The position numbers were made by a program, and so were the translations under genes. The notes under the pieces are model-generated. The model searched no databases. It saw only the letters and a list, made by a program, of their open reading frames with translations, and was not told where the DNA came from. From assembly GCA_945861275.1 (NCBI GenBank), contig CAMATZ010000024.1, positions 23,248 to 87,247 on the forward strand: a stretch of 64,000 bases of DNA. The letters run 5' to 3'. Of this stretch, positions 1 to 11,070 are shown piece after piece. The DNA comes from Bordetella parapertussis. Lineage in GTDB: Bacteria > Pseudomonadota > Gammaproteobacteria > Burkholderiales > SG8-41. The first letter of the stretch is position 1. Every line of letters starts with the position of its first letter.

Positions 1-62
1 GCGCCTGGTTTGGCCGTGCTTGGTTGCGGCTGCGTGACCGTTTCGCGTCACGGGTTATCTCA

Positions 63-76
63 TAACTATTTGTTTT
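63..76 (+). repeat. AT-rich recurrent motif TAACTATTTGTTTT
   Basis: Related copies occur at 14994-15010 (+) and 24493-24507 (+). On the minus strand they occur at 6494-6515, 10983-11000, 57863-57886 and 62426-62449. The extended form reads about GTAACT-TTTGTTTTTATTGAAT. Copies lie mostly at gene edges. The role is unknown. Confidence 0.45.
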
Positions 77-88
77 AAAAGGATTATT

Positions 89-553
89 ATGGCTACTATA
101 CAGAGCATTGCAAGGCTATCCGGCATTATCGCGCTGACGATTACGTGCGCCGCGCAGGCGCAAAGCATTGACGTAAAAGACGCATGGGTGCGCGGCACAG
201 TGCCTGCGCAAAAAACCACCGGCGCGTTCATGGAAATCACGGCAAAAAGCGCCGTGCGCCTGGTCGGCGTAGCGAGCACGGTTGCGGGCACGGTCGAAAT
301 TCACAACATGACCATGCAAAACGGTGTGATGAAAATGTTTCGGGTTGAAGGCATCGATGTGCCTGCCGGAAAAACCATCATGCTCGCGCCCGGCGGCTAT
401 CACGTGATGATGATGGGCCTCAAACAGCAAATGAAACCCGGCGATAAAGTGCCGCTGGATTTGCTGATTGAGTCCGCCGATAAAAAACGCGAGACCATCA
501 GCCTGCAAGTTGAGGTGCGCGATATCGCGGGCAAGCGCGCTGTTGCGCACTAA
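89..553 (+). CDS. Periplasmic copper chaperone, PCu(A)C family
   Basis: This 154-residue protein has an N-terminal signal peptide ending near AQAQ (residue 25), so it should act in the periplasm. The family motif H-X10-M-X21-H-X-M is present exactly: H72, M83, H105 and M107. In known members these residues bind Cu(I) and hand it to the CuA or CuB centre of cytochrome oxidase. AAAGGATT lies 6-7 bases before the ATG. The gene leads a run of four plus-strand genes with gaps or overlaps under 20 bases, the next encoding a TonB-dependent receptor. That context supports a copper uptake and delivery role. The copper function rests on family motif and context, not on any assay. Confidence 0.9.
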   Translation: MATIQSIARLSGIIALTITCAAQAQSIDVKDAWVRGTVPAQKTTGAFMEITAKSAVRLVGVASTVAGTVEIHNMTMQNGVMKMFRVEGIDVPAGKTIMLAPGGYHVMMMGLKQQMKPGDKVPLDLLIESADKKRETISLQVEVRDIAGKRAVAH

Positions 554-570
554 GCGCGTGGAGACTTTCC

Positions 571-2693
<2,123 letters not shown>

Positions 2694-2697
<4 letters not shown>

Positions 2698-3890
2698 GCA
2701 TGCTGCGCATCGCCGCGTTGTTCGCTCTGCTCTCGTGGGCATGCGCCCACGCGCAACACGCGAGCCACACCCAAGATCCAAGCCGCGGGCGGGTCGAACT
2801 CGGGGCATCGGCGACTTTTGATACGCAAGGCGTGTTGTGGGCGGTGAGCAAAAGCGGCGGGCAAGTGATGCTGCGCCGATCAATGGATACGGGCAAAAGC
2901 TGGTCTGCGCCGCAGCCGGTTAATGCCGTGAGCGAAGGCATCGGTGCGGACGGCGATGCACGTCCGAAAATCGCGCTGGGCGCGCGCGGCGAAGTCTACG
3001 TGACTTGGACCAAACCCTTGTCGAAGCCCTACACCGGCGACATTCGTTTTTCGCGCTCCATCGATGGCGGCAAAACCTTCAGCGTGCCGGTGACGGTGCA
3101 TAGCGACCGCCAGGAAATCACCCATCGCTTCGACGCTCTCACAGTAACGCGCGATGGAAAACTGTTCATCGCATGGATCGACAAGCGCGACATGATCGCG
3201 GCAGATAAGAACACAAGTAAGGACGCCAAGTATCAGGGCGCGGCGGTGTATTTCGCGGTGTCGGACAATCAGGGCGCGAGTTTTCGCGGCGACTTCAAAC
3301 TTGCCGATCACAGTTGCGAGTGTTGCCGCATTGGCTTACTGCCGCGCGATGACGGCAGCGTGCTGGCGCTGTGGCGTCACGTGTTCGAGCCCAATGTGCG
3401 CGATCACGCGCTGGGCGTGATGCATGCGGATGGGCGCGTGGGTACTGTGCGCCGCGCCACGTTTGATGAGTGGGCAGTGGATGTGTGCCCGCATCACGGC
3501 CCGTCACTGGCGGCGGATGCCGATGGGCGGCTGCACGCGGTGTGGTTTACGCAGGGCGCGAAACGCGCCGGTGTGTTTTATGGGCGTTTGCGTATGGACG
3601 GCGACGGCGGTGTGGATGCGCTGCGGCAGGTGGGCGGCGAAACGGCGGCGCATGCCGATCTGGTGGTCAGCGGCAAGCGCGTGGTGGTGGTATGGAAAGA
3701 TTTCGACGGTACGCGCTCGCGATTGCGTGCGCTGATTTCGGACAATGGTGGCGACACCTGGCGCGAACGTGATTTGTTTGCCACCACCGGCGCTTCCGAT
3801 CAGCCGCGCGCGCTGCAACATGGCGGGCGCGTGGTGGTGTTCTGGAACACGCAGCGTGAAGGCTTCACCACCACCGCGGTGCTGCCATGA
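2694..3890 (+). CDS. Secreted Asp-box (BNR/sialidase-fold) beta-propeller protein with a CECC cluster
   Basis: This protein of about 398 residues has a signal peptide (cleavage near AHAQ). It carries several Asp-box motifs (SMDTGKSW, SIDGGKTF, SDNQGASF, SDNGGDTW) marking a sialidase-type six-bladed propeller. The GTG at 2694 is chosen because GGAGG at 2682-2686 sits seven bases upstream; GTG 2691 and ATG 2700 are alternatives. The gene overlaps the receptor's stop codon. Two Cys/His clusters stand out: H-S-C-E-C-C near residue 207 and C-P-H-H near 266. I did not identify the arginine triad expected of a true sialidase. With copper genes on both sides, a metal-binding periplasmic role is more likely than glycan cleavage, but this is inference. 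Confidence 0.75.
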
Positions 3891-4402
3891 ACAGAAGGAA
3901 CTTCTTAATAATAACAATACCTTACGTTTCTTCTGCTGTGGTGGCTCGGAGCGCGGTTGCGGCCGCGCCAGCCGCCGGAGACTTGCTGCCGTTCGATGCC
4001 AGCAGCCTGGCGGGGCTACGCAAAATTCATGCTGGAAAACCGTTTGTGTTGTCGTTCTGGTCAGTGTATTGCGAGCCGTGCCGCGATGAAATGGCAGAGT
4101 GGAATGCGCTTAAACGCAACCACCCGTCGCTGCCAATCGTGTTGGTGTCCACCGACGCGCCGGCGGATCGCGGGCTGATCGACACCTTCTTCGCGAAATA
4201 TCCGCCCGGTCCGGTGCAGAAATGGGTGTTCGCCGATGCGTTCACGGAACGTGTGCGCTATGCGGTCGATAAATCCTGGCGCGGCGAATTGCCCAAGAGC
4301 TATTTCTTTGACGCCGCGCATCGCCCCGAGGTGAAAAGCGGAAAGGTTGAGCGCGCGTGGATTGAGGCTTGGCTGGCGCGGCAATTCGCGCGCGCGCCAT
4401 AA
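3887..4402 (+). CDS. TlpA/ResA-like periplasmic thioredoxin
   Basis: This 171-residue thioredoxin-fold protein has a C62-E-P-C65 active site following the FWSVYCEPC pattern. A cis-Pro segment occurs later (ELPKSYFFD). The N-terminus contains RRNFL followed by a hydrophobic stretch, so it is either a Sec signal or Tat-like. The start codon overlaps the previous stop (ATGA), showing translational coupling with the propeller protein. In the family such proteins reduce cysteines of copper- or haem-binding partners in the periplasm. The cysteine-rich CECC protein just upstream and the PCu(A)C chaperone are plausible partners. It ends the copper operon. Confidence 0.83.
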   Translation: MNRRNFLIITIPYVSSAVVARSAVAAAPAAGDLLPFDASSLAGLRKIHAGKPFVLSFWSVYCEPCRDEMAEWNALKRNHPSLPIVLVSTDAPADRGLIDTFFAKYPPGPVQKWVFADAFTERVRYAVDKSWRGELPKSYFFDAAHRPEVKSGKVERAWIEAWLARQFARAP

Positions 4403-4436
4403 AAATCAGGGCGCCCCATCTTGCGAAGGGCGCCCC
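4401..4436 (-). terminator. Rho-independent terminator of glnK-amtB
   Basis: Read on the minus strand, GGGCGCC and GGCGCCC arms form a 7-bp stem. They are followed at once by TGATTTTT. It lies about 50 bases after the amtB stop and abuts the end of the convergent copper operon, so it could serve both directions. Confidence 0.7.
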
Positions 4437-4487
4437 AGAGTGACGGCGCGGGGGAGAACCTCGCCGCCAACTGACTACACGTTGCGC

Positions 4488-6020
4488 TTACATGCGATAC
4501 GCGGTCTCGCCGTGCGAGTTGATGTCGAGGCCTTCGCGTTCTTCCTCTTCGGAGACGCGCAGTCCGACGATGATGTCCGCGATCTTGAAGGCGATCAATG
4601 CGACCACTGCGGTCCACACCACCGTCACACCGACCGCCTGCGCCTGAATGATGACCTGATCGAATATCTTATAGTCAGCGGCAGAAGTGACTTTGCCGGT
4701 AACCCAATCGGACACGAAGCCAGGGCCGCCCAGTGACGGTGCACAGAACACGCCGGTGAGCAAAGCACCGAGTACGCCGCCCACCGCATGCACACCGAAT
4801 ACGTCCAGCGAGTCGTCGGCCTTGAGCATCTTTTTCAGGCCATTCACGCCCCACAGGCATATGATACCGGCGAGAGTGCCGATGACGAACGCGCCGGGGA
4901 TACCCACATTGCCCGCCGCCGGTGTAATGGCCACCAAACCCGCGACCGCGCCCGAAGCCGCACCGAGCATCGACGGCTTTCCTTTGAACATCCACTCGGC
5001 GAACGTCCACGACAGCACCGCGCATGCTGTGGCGAGGAAGGTGTTGATGAACGCCAGCGCGGCGGTGTTGTTGGCCTCCAGCGCGGAACCGGCATTAAAC
5101 CCGAACCAGCCCACCCACAGCAGCGCGGCACCGATCATGGTCATGGTCAGGTTGTGCGGCGTCATCGCTTCCTTGCCGAAACCGACCCGCTTGCCCACGA
5201 TGTAGGCGCCAATCAATCCGGCGACACCAGCGTTGATATGCACCACCGTGCCGCCCGCGAAATCGAGCGCGCCCCATTGCCACATCATCCCTGCGGTAGC
5301 GTTCAGCTTATCCACCAGTTTGGCATCGGTGTAGGCATCCGGGCCTGGCCAGAACCACACCATGTGCGCGACCGGCAAGTAGGCAAAGGTGAACCAGATG
5401 ACGACGAAGATCAGCACCGCAGAGAACTTGATGCGTTCGGCCACCGCACCGAGAATCAGACAGCAAGTGATAGCGGCGAAGGTAGCCTGAAACGCTACGA
5501 ACACCAATTCCGGCAGCACTACGCCTTTGCTGAAGGTTGCCGCGGTTGAAAACTCCGCTTTGGCGGCATCAAAGGTACCGCCGAGGAAAAGCCGGTCGAA
5601 TCCACCAATAAACCTATTGCCCTCGGTAAATGCCAGGCTGTAACCGTAAATGCACCACAGCACCGTCACCAGCGAGAACACCACGAATACCTGCATCAGC
5701 ACCGACAGCATGTTTTTCGAGCGCACCATGCCGCCGTAGAACAAGGCCAGCGCGGGAATGCTCATCATCAGCACCAGCGCAGTGGAGGTCAGCATCCACG
5801 CGATGTCGCCTTTGTTGGTGGTGGACTTCACCGCAGTGGCAGCAGGTGCGGGACTCGCTGCAGTGGCGGTGGGTGCCGGTGCCGCTGCCGGCGCAGCGGC
5901 TGGTGCTGCCGCCGCGGCGGGTTCTGCGGCTTTCTCGGCGGGCTTGTCCTGCGCGTGTGTCACAAAGTTCGCGCATACCAGCAATGCCAGCGCGGATAAA
6001 ATAAGGCTTAGTCGTTTCAT
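4488..6020 (-). CDS. amtB: Ammonium transporter AmtB
   Basis: This 510-residue inner-membrane ammonium channel has a cleavable signal peptide, an unusually long Ala/Pro-rich linker (about residues 25-65), and then the 11-helix Amt core beginning with DIAWMLTSTALVL and LFYGGMVRSKN. The twin-histidine pair that lines the pore is visible in GGTVVHINAGVAG and FGVHAVGGVLGALLTGVF. It lies 21 bases downstream of glnK in the classic glnK-amtB order. GlnK would bind and close the channel when nitrogen is plentiful. Expression should follow the sigma-54 promoter upstream of glnK. The long linker before the first core helix is the only oddity. Confidence 0.95.
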   Translation of the reverse strand: MKRLSLILSALALLVCANFVTHAQDKPAEKAAEPAAAAAPAAAPAAAPAPTATAASPAPAATAVKSTTNKGDIAWMLTSTALVLMMSIPALALFYGGMVRSKNMLSVLMQVFVVFSLVTVLWCIYGYSLAFTEGNRFIGGFDRLFLGGTFDAAKAEFSTAATFSKGVVLPELVFVAFQATFAAITCCLILGAVAERIKFSAVLIFVVIWFTFAYLPVAHMVWFWPGPDAYTDAKLVDKLNATAGMMWQWGALDFAGGTVVHINAGVAGLIGAYIVGKRVGFGKEAMTPHNLTMTMIGAALLWVGWFGFNAGSALEANNTAALAFINTFLATACAVLSWTFAEWMFKGKPSMLGAASGAVAGLVAITPAAGNVGIPGAFVIGTLAGIICLWGVNGLKKMLKADDSLDVFGVHAVGGVLGALLTGVFCAPSLGGPGFVSDWVTGKVTSAADYKIFDQVIIQAQAVGVTVVWTAVVALIAFKIADIIVGLRVSEEEEREGLDINSHGETAYRM

Positions 6021-6041
6021 TTCAGTTCCCCTTAAAGCGCT

Positions 6042-6401
<360 letters not shown>

Positions 6402-6466
6402 TCAATAAACTACTGGATGAAAATTATTACGGTTGCGTTCTTAGTCCTATAGCTGGCTTAGCTTAT

Positions 6467-6482
6467 TGCATATACCGTACCA
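6467..6482 (-). promoter_or_regulatory. Sigma-54 promoter of glnK-amtB
   Basis: On the minus strand the site reads TGGTACGGTATATGCA. It has the invariant GG-N10-GC spacing and differs from the consensus TGGCACG-N4-TTGC at only a couple of positions. The predicted start lies near 6456, giving a leader of about 75 bases before glnK. Sigma-54 control of glnK-amtB is well established in proteobacteria. Confidence 0.8.
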
Positions 6483-6537
6483 GTTTCATTAAATTCAATT
6501 AAAACAATAAGCTACTTAATTTCAGTATAGGTGTCTC

Positions 6538-6552
6538 GCACTGAATAGGTGC
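6538..6552. promoter_or_regulatory. NtrC-type binding site 1
   Basis: GCACT-N5-GGTGC matches the NtrC dyad GCACC-N5-GGTGC at nine of ten defined positions. It lies about 70 bases upstream of the glnK sigma-54 promoter. Assignment is by motif and position. Confidence 0.65.
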
Positions 6553-6567
6553 GGAGTATTTTGGTTC

Positions 6568-6582
6568 GCACCTTAACAGTGC
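6568..6582. promoter_or_regulatory. NtrC-type binding site 2
   Basis: GCACC-N5-AGTGC matches nine of ten NtrC dyad positions. Its centre is 30 bp, about three helical turns, from the first dyad, the usual arrangement for co-operative NtrC enhancers. Confidence 0.65.
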
Positions 6583-6756
6583 TAATGTTTTTCCGAGGCA
6601 TCAAAAGTGAGCGCGATTTCAAACACTTTGCCACTCTATGCGCATGGCGTTTTACGCAACAGACTGCGTAATACGTACGGTTATTCAAGCTAAAACTCGC
6701 TCCGCTCCTACGACGGGCCTTAAAATTAGCGAATATTCAGCAAAGCCATTCGAACA

Positions 6757-6770
6757 GGCGTGAGTTTTGC
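6757..6770 (+). promoter_or_regulatory. Possible sigma-54 promoter of the TorF-like porin gene
   Basis: GGCGTGAGTTTTGC keeps GG-N10-GC with a perfect TTGC -12 element but a weaker -24 half. A start near 6782 would give a 40-base leader before the ATG at 6822. The NtrC-like dyads lie about 180-220 bp upstream, so they could serve both directions. Weaker than the glnK promoter. Confidence 0.4.
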
Positions 6771-6821
6771 TTAGTAGGGTTGCTGTCTAATTTTTCTAAA
6801 ATGCCTAACAAAGGGATCACC

Positions 6822-7706
6822 ATGCGTAAACTCATTCTCGGCGCGGCCATTGCCAGCGCCTTTGCAATATCCACCGCCTTCGCGCAAACGCCAGCTCCAG
6901 CCGCACCTGCGGCACCGGCCGCACCGGCTTCGCCCCTTAGCTTTAACCTGGGCCTGACATCCAACTATCTGTTCCGCGGCATCAGCCAGACGCATGGCCG
7001 GCCTGCCGTTCAGGGTGGCATTGACTATGCGCACGCCAGCGGTTTCTACGTGGGCGCATGGGCTTCCTCAATCACCTGGGTCAAAGACTTCCTCGGCAAA
7101 GGCTCGCTTGAAATTGACGTTTACGGCGGCTACAAGAACTCCTTCGCGGGCGGCGACTGGAACTACGATGTAGGCTACATCACCTACAACTACCCGGGCA
7201 AAGGCGGAGAGATTCTGACTATTCTGGCGAATCCCAACACACAGGAGCTTTATGCCGCTATCGGTTACAAGTGGCTGACGGCAAAATACTCTTATGCCAC
7301 CTCCAGAAACTTCATCGGCTGGTATGGCGGCGCAGCGCTCAACGAAAACACCCGCGGTTCGGGTTATCTGGAACTGAATGCCAACTATGATGCGGGTAAC
7401 GGCTGGACCGTGATTGGTCACCTTGGACACCAAAGAGTCAAAGGCTCGGTTACGACTGCTGGCGGCGTCAATGGCGCCTCTTATAGCGACTGGAAGGTCG
7501 GGGTTAGCAAGGATATCGGCTTCGGAACCGTTACCGCAGCCTATTCCGACACCAACACATCGGGAACCTGTACCCCTGTCGTTGCGCTCAACACTAATCC
7601 CTATTGCTGGGGTAACAGCGGCTTCACTCCCGGTGTAGGCCCGACCACGGGTTTCAAGGATGTGAGCAAAGGCACATTCGCGCTGTCATGGCTCAAGACG
7701 TTCTAA
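6822..7706 (+). CDS. TorF family putative porin (Gcw_chp-type outer-membrane protein)
   Basis: This protein of 294 residues has a signal peptide (cleavage near AFAQ) and a short Ala/Pro-rich linker. The mature part begins SFNLGLTSNYLFRGISQT, the hallmark opening of the Gcw_chp/TorF porin family. Alternating aromatic and polar strands run through to the terminal Phe typical of outer-membrane barrels. The ATG at 6822 is chosen because the signal peptide starts there and GGGATCACC precedes it. The gene is divergent from glnK-amtB. A shared regulatory region suggests it is a nitrogen-limitation-induced pore, perhaps for small nitrogen compounds; that role is inferred. Confidence 0.83.
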   Translation: MRKLILGAAIASAFAISTAFAQTPAPAAPAAPAAPASPLSFNLGLTSNYLFRGISQTHGRPAVQGGIDYAHASGFYVGAWASSITWVKDFLGKGSLEIDVYGGYKNSFAGGDWNYDVGYITYNYPGKGGEILTILANPNTQELYAAIGYKWLTAKYSYATSRNFIGWYGGAALNENTRGSGYLELNANYDAGNGWTVIGHLGHQRVKGSVTTAGGVNGASYSDWKVGVSKDIGFGTVTAAYSDTNTSGTCTPVVALNTNPYCWGNSGFTPGVGPTTGFKDVSKGTFALSWLKTF

Positions 7707-7741
7707 GCGCAATAGCAACGAAAGTCTTAAATGTTCCCAAG

Positions 7742-7766
7742 AAAGCCGCCTGCGGGCGGCTTTTTT
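7742..7766 (+). terminator. Rho-independent terminator after the porin gene
   Basis: GCCGCC and GGCGGC arms with a 4-base TGCG loop are extended by AAA/TTT pairing and followed by six T. It lies 36 bases after the porin stop. Confidence 0.85.
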
Positions 7767-7904
7767 GCGCCCTCGCCTAACAGGCGTTGCATAAAAAACG
7801 CACCCGCGCAAGTGCGCGGCACGGTGGCGGTGCGCGCAGGCGCTCAGTTATCGCCACAATGGCAGTTTGTTAGACTAGCGGAATCGCCGCCACCAAGGAT
7901 CTTC

Positions 7905-8144
7905 ATGGACAATCGCGCGCTCGACGACTTAAACAATAAAATCAAAGAGTTGCTCGCCAACACGCCAGTGGCGGAATTGCAGAAAAACCTGCGCGCGCTG
8001 CTGCAATCCACGTTTGCGAAACTCGATCTGGTGACGCGTGAGGAATTCGATGTGCAGCGCGCGGTGCTGCTGCGCGCGCGCGAAAAGATTACGCAACTGG
8101 AAGCGCGGCTGGCGGAATTGGAGCGTGACACAGGCATGCGGTAA
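7905..8144 (+). CDS. ubiK: Ubiquinone biosynthesis accessory factor UbiK (YqiC/BMFP family)
   Basis: This is a 79-residue protein of the membrane-fusogenic BMFP family. The first half is amphipathic (LNNKIKELLANTPVAELQKNLRA-like helices). The second half is a predicted coiled coil ending in REKITQLEARLAELE, the region that trimerises YqiC. The ATG at 7905 is preceded by AAGGAT and matches the family length. A longer in-frame reading would begin inside the upstream terminator. In known bacteria UbiK binds UbiJ and helps assemble the aerobic ubiquinone complex. Here it sits just before comM, a common arrangement in betaproteobacteria. Confidence 0.85.
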   Translation: MDNRALDDLNNKIKELLANTPVAELQKNLRALLQSTFAKLDLVTREEFDVQRAVLLRAREKITQLEARLAELERDTGMR

Positions 8145-8183
8145 AGTGCAGGCCCTGTTCACTCGCGACGCACAACCCAGCGC

Positions 8184-9680
8184 ATGTCCCTAGCCGTTCT
8201 CCACAGCCGCGCCCTGGTGGGCGTTAATGCGCCGCCGGTTGCGGTTGAAGTGCATCTGGCGAATGGCTTGCCGAGCTTCACCATCGTCGGTTTGCCCGAA
8301 GCCGAGGTGAAGGAATCGAAGGATCGTGTGCGCGCGGCCCTGCAGAACGCGCGCTTTGAATTTCCGATGCGTCGTATCACCGTGAACCTGGCGCCGGCTG
8401 ATCTGCCGAAAGAGTCAGGCCGTCTCGATTTACCGATCGCGCTGGGCATACTGGCATCGTCAGGACAGATACCCGCGGACCAACTCGACGCCTACGAATT
8501 TGCCGGTGAACTCGCGCTGACCGGCGCACTGCGCCCGGTGCGCGGTGCACTGGCGATGACACTGGGCGCGCAGCATGATGGCCGCGCATTCATGTTGCCG
8601 GTGGAAAATGCGGCGGAAGCCGCGCTGGTGGAAAACGCCACCGTGTTTGCCGCGCCATCCTTGCTCGCGGTGTGTGCGCATTTGTGCGGGCAGGAAAAAC
8701 TGAAGCCGTATCAAAGTGAACCGGTCACGAGCGAGATTGCGTACGCCGATCTGCTGGATGTGAAAGGCCAGGCGCACGCCAAGCGCGCGCTTGAAATTGC
8801 CGCCGCGGGCGGACACAGCCTGCTGATGGTGGGCCCGCCCGGCACCGGCAAGACCATGCTGGCTTCGCGCCTGCCCGGCATCCTGCCGCCGATGACACAG
8901 CAGGAGGCGCTCGAATCGGCGGCCATGCAATCGCTCGGCAGCGCCGGCTTCGATGTGTCGCGATGGAAGCAGCGCCCCTATCGCGCGCCGCATCACACCG
9001 CATCGGGCGTGGCGCTGGTCGGCGGTGGCAGCAATCCGCGACCCGGCGAAATCTCGATGGCCATGCACGGCGTGCTGTTTCTGGATGAACTACCGGAATT
9101 CCAGCGCAGCGTGCTCGAAGTGCTGCGAGAACCGCTCGAATCCGGGCGCATTATGGTATCGCGCGCGGCGCGGCAGGCGGAATTCCCGGCTCGCTTCCAG
9201 CTCGTTGCGGCGATGAACCCGTGCCCTTGCGGCTATCTGGGCCATCACGGCGGCAAATGCCGCTGCACGCCCGATCAGGTCGCGCGCTACCGTTCGCGTA
9301 TCTCCGGACCGCTGCTCGATCGCATTGATTTGCAAATCGAAGTGCCGGCGTTGCCGCAGGAAGCCATGACGCGCCAGGCACAGGGCGATGCATCCCCGAC
9401 GGTGCGCGTGCGCGTCACGGCTGCGCGTGAGCACGCACTCACGCGGCAGCACAAACCCAATGCACAACTCAGCACGCGCGACATCGATAAACACTGCGTG
9501 CCCGACGCGAACGGTGAAACTTTGCTCAAGCAGGCGATCAGCCGCATGGGGCTATCGGCGCGCGCGTATCACCGCATCCTCAAGGTGGCGCGCACCATTG
9601 CTGACCTCGCCAGCGTAACCAGCATCGGTGCCGCGCACGTGGCCGAGGCGATTCAGTATCGCCGGTTTGAACGTGGCTAA
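8184..9680 (+). CDS. comM: YifB/ComM family Mg-chelatase-like AAA+ helicase
   Basis: This 498-residue protein has the three expected parts: an N-terminal Lon-protease-like domain (residues 1-170), an AAA+ core with Walker A GPPGTGKT (about residue 215) and Walker B LFLDELPE, and the family signature PYRAPHHTASGVALVGGG. A CPCGY...CRC zinc-finger-like segment follows. ComM-type hexameric helicases drive branch migration during integration of DNA taken up by transformation. The gene ends three bases before ccmA, so it may be co-transcribed with the ccm operon, although function links it to recombination. Confidence 0.92.
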   Translation: MSLAVLHSRALVGVNAPPVAVEVHLANGLPSFTIVGLPEAEVKESKDRVRAALQNARFEFPMRRITVNLAPADLPKESGRLDLPIALGILASSGQIPADQLDAYEFAGELALTGALRPVRGALAMTLGAQHDGRAFMLPVENAAEAALVENATVFAAPSLLAVCAHLCGQEKLKPYQSEPVTSEIAYADLLDVKGQAHAKRALEIAAAGGHSLLMVGPPGTGKTMLASRLPGILPPMTQQEALESAAMQSLGSAGFDVSRWKQRPYRAPHHTASGVALVGGGSNPRPGEISMAMHGVLFLDELPEFQRSVLEVLREPLESGRIMVSRAARQAEFPARFQLVAAMNPCPCGYLGHHGGKCRCTPDQVARYRSRISGPLLDRIDLQIEVPALPQEAMTRQAQGDASPTVRVRVTAAREHALTRQHKPNAQLSTRDIDKHCVPDANGETLLKQAISRMGLSARAYHRILKVARTIADLASVTSIGAAHVAEAIQYRRFERG

Positions 9681-9683
9681 CGC

Positions 9684-10322
9684 ATGCTCGACGTAAGCAA
9701 CCTCGCCTGCACACGCGGCGATCGCATACTGTTTCGCGGCGTGTCGTTCAAGCTCGAATCGCGCGGACTGCTGCATGTCGCGGGGGCGAACGGCAGCGGC
9801 AAGACAAGTTTGCTGCGCATCCTCTGCGGTTTGGGCGCAGCCGACGGGGGCGAGGTGCGCTGGCACGGCGAGCCCATACATAGGCTGCGTGAGAGCTACT
9901 GGCGCGAGGTCGTTTACCTGGGGCACACCAACGCGCTTCAGGATGATCTTTCAGCGACGGAAAATCTGCAGGTGGCGTGCGCGCTCGCCGGCCGGCCGGC
10001 TACGAACGCGGCTGCAAGCGCAGCGCTGGCGGCGTTTGGTCTGGCGGCTTGTTCGCATTTGCCGGTGCGCGCGTTGTCACAAGGACAAAAGCGCCGCTCT
10101 GCGCTGGCGCGGTTGGCACTTTCGACGCACGCGCCGCTGTGGATACTCGATGAGCCGTTTTCCGCGCTCGACGTGGATGCCGTGAGCCATCTTGAAGGAT
10201 TAATTCTGGCCCACATCGATGGCGGCGGCAGTGTAATCTTTACCACCCATCAGGATGCCGCCATCCACGCGCGCGTAACCCAGCGCGTCGATCTGAACGG
10301 CGTGGCACAGGCCGTATGCTAA
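9684..10322 (+). CDS. ccmA: Haem exporter ATP-binding protein CcmA
   Basis: This 212-residue ABC ATPase carries Walker A GANGSGKTS (near residue 36), the signature LSQGQKRR, and Walker B LWILDEPFSALD with a switch His in FTTHQ. It is the energising subunit of CcmABCD, which releases holo-CcmE from CcmC. The first gene of a tightly packed ccmABCDEFGHI operon, it starts three bases after comM and overlaps ccmB by seven bases. Confidence 0.94.
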   Translation: MLDVSNLACTRGDRILFRGVSFKLESRGLLHVAGANGSGKTSLLRILCGLGAADGGEVRWHGEPIHRLRESYWREVVYLGHTNALQDDLSATENLQVACALAGRPATNAAASAALAAFGLAACSHLPVRALSQGQKRRSALARLALSTHAPLWILDEPFSALDVDAVSHLEGLILAHIDGGGSVIFTTHQDAAIHARVTQRVDLNGVAQAVC

Positions 10323-10984
10323 ATGTGATGCGCAGCGTGATCGGCCGCGATCTCACGCTCGCCTGGCGGCGTCGCAGCGATGTATTCAGCGCGGTAATTT
10401 TTTTTGTGATCGTCGCCAGTTTATTTCCGCTGGGTATCGGCCCGGAGCCGCAACTGTTGCGCGCCATCGGGCCAGGTGTGGTGTGGGTGGCAGCACTGCT
10501 CGCGTCTATGCTGGCGTTATCGCGGTTGTTTGCGAGTGATTACGCCGATGGCACCTTGGAACAGATGTTGCTCGCTGCCACGCCGTTGTCCGTGATTGTG
10601 ATTGCCAAAGTGATAGCGCACTGGATCGCGGCGAATCTGCCGCTGGTGTTGATCGCACCGCTGCTGGGCTTGCAGTTTGGCTTGCCGGCCGATGCGCTGG
10701 CGGTGCTGGCGCTCGCACTTGCACTCGGCACCCCGAGCCTCAGTTTGATCGGCGCCATCGGTGCGGCGCTGACCTTGGGCTTGCGCGGCGGTGGCGTGTT
10801 GCTGGCATTGCTGGTGTTGCCACTGTATGCGCCGGTGCTGATACTCGGTTCGCTCGCGGTCGAAGCCACTGCCGCGGGGCTCACTGCCCAGCCCTATTTG
10901 CTGCTACTGGCGGCGCTGTCGCTGGCGGCACTGTCGCTGGCGCCCTGGGCGATTTCGGCTGCCTTAAGAATTTCATACGAATAA
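10316..10984 (+). CDS. ccmB: Haem exporter permease CcmB
   Basis: This 222-residue integral membrane protein has six hydrophobic segments and the CcmB-typical FASDYADGTLEQMLL loop after the second helix. It pairs with CcmA and CcmC in the ABC-type complex that frees haem-loaded CcmE in the periplasm. The ATG overlaps the ccmA stop region. An 86-base gap separates it from ccmC, the largest in the operon. That gap holds an AT-rich stretch that could carry an internal promoter. Confidence 0.93.
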   Translation: MLNVMRSVIGRDLTLAWRRRSDVFSAVIFFVIVASLFPLGIGPEPQLLRAIGPGVVWVAALLASMLALSRLFASDYADGTLEQMLLAATPLSVIVIAKVIAHWIAANLPLVLIAPLLGLQFGLPADALAVLALALALGTPSLSLIGAIGAALTLGLRGGGVLLALLVLPLYAPVLILGSLAVEATAAGLTAQPYLLLLAALSLAALSLAPWAISAALRISYE

Positions 10985-11070
10985 ACAAATACTTACGTTA
11001 TACTTCCGGCGCCGTAAAATTGCTTTAAACTTAGCCCCCCGAACCGCACTACCCCTACGCACACCGCGCC

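Noticed and set aside
1..88. Hairpin CGTGAC/GTCACG before the first gene as a terminator
   Set aside because: A six-base stem with no T run; too weak to call.
7731..7904. Longer N-terminus for UbiK starting at ATG 7731
   Set aside because: The added codons translate the porin terminator hairpin; the ATG at 7905 has a Shine-Dalgarno and gives the family length.
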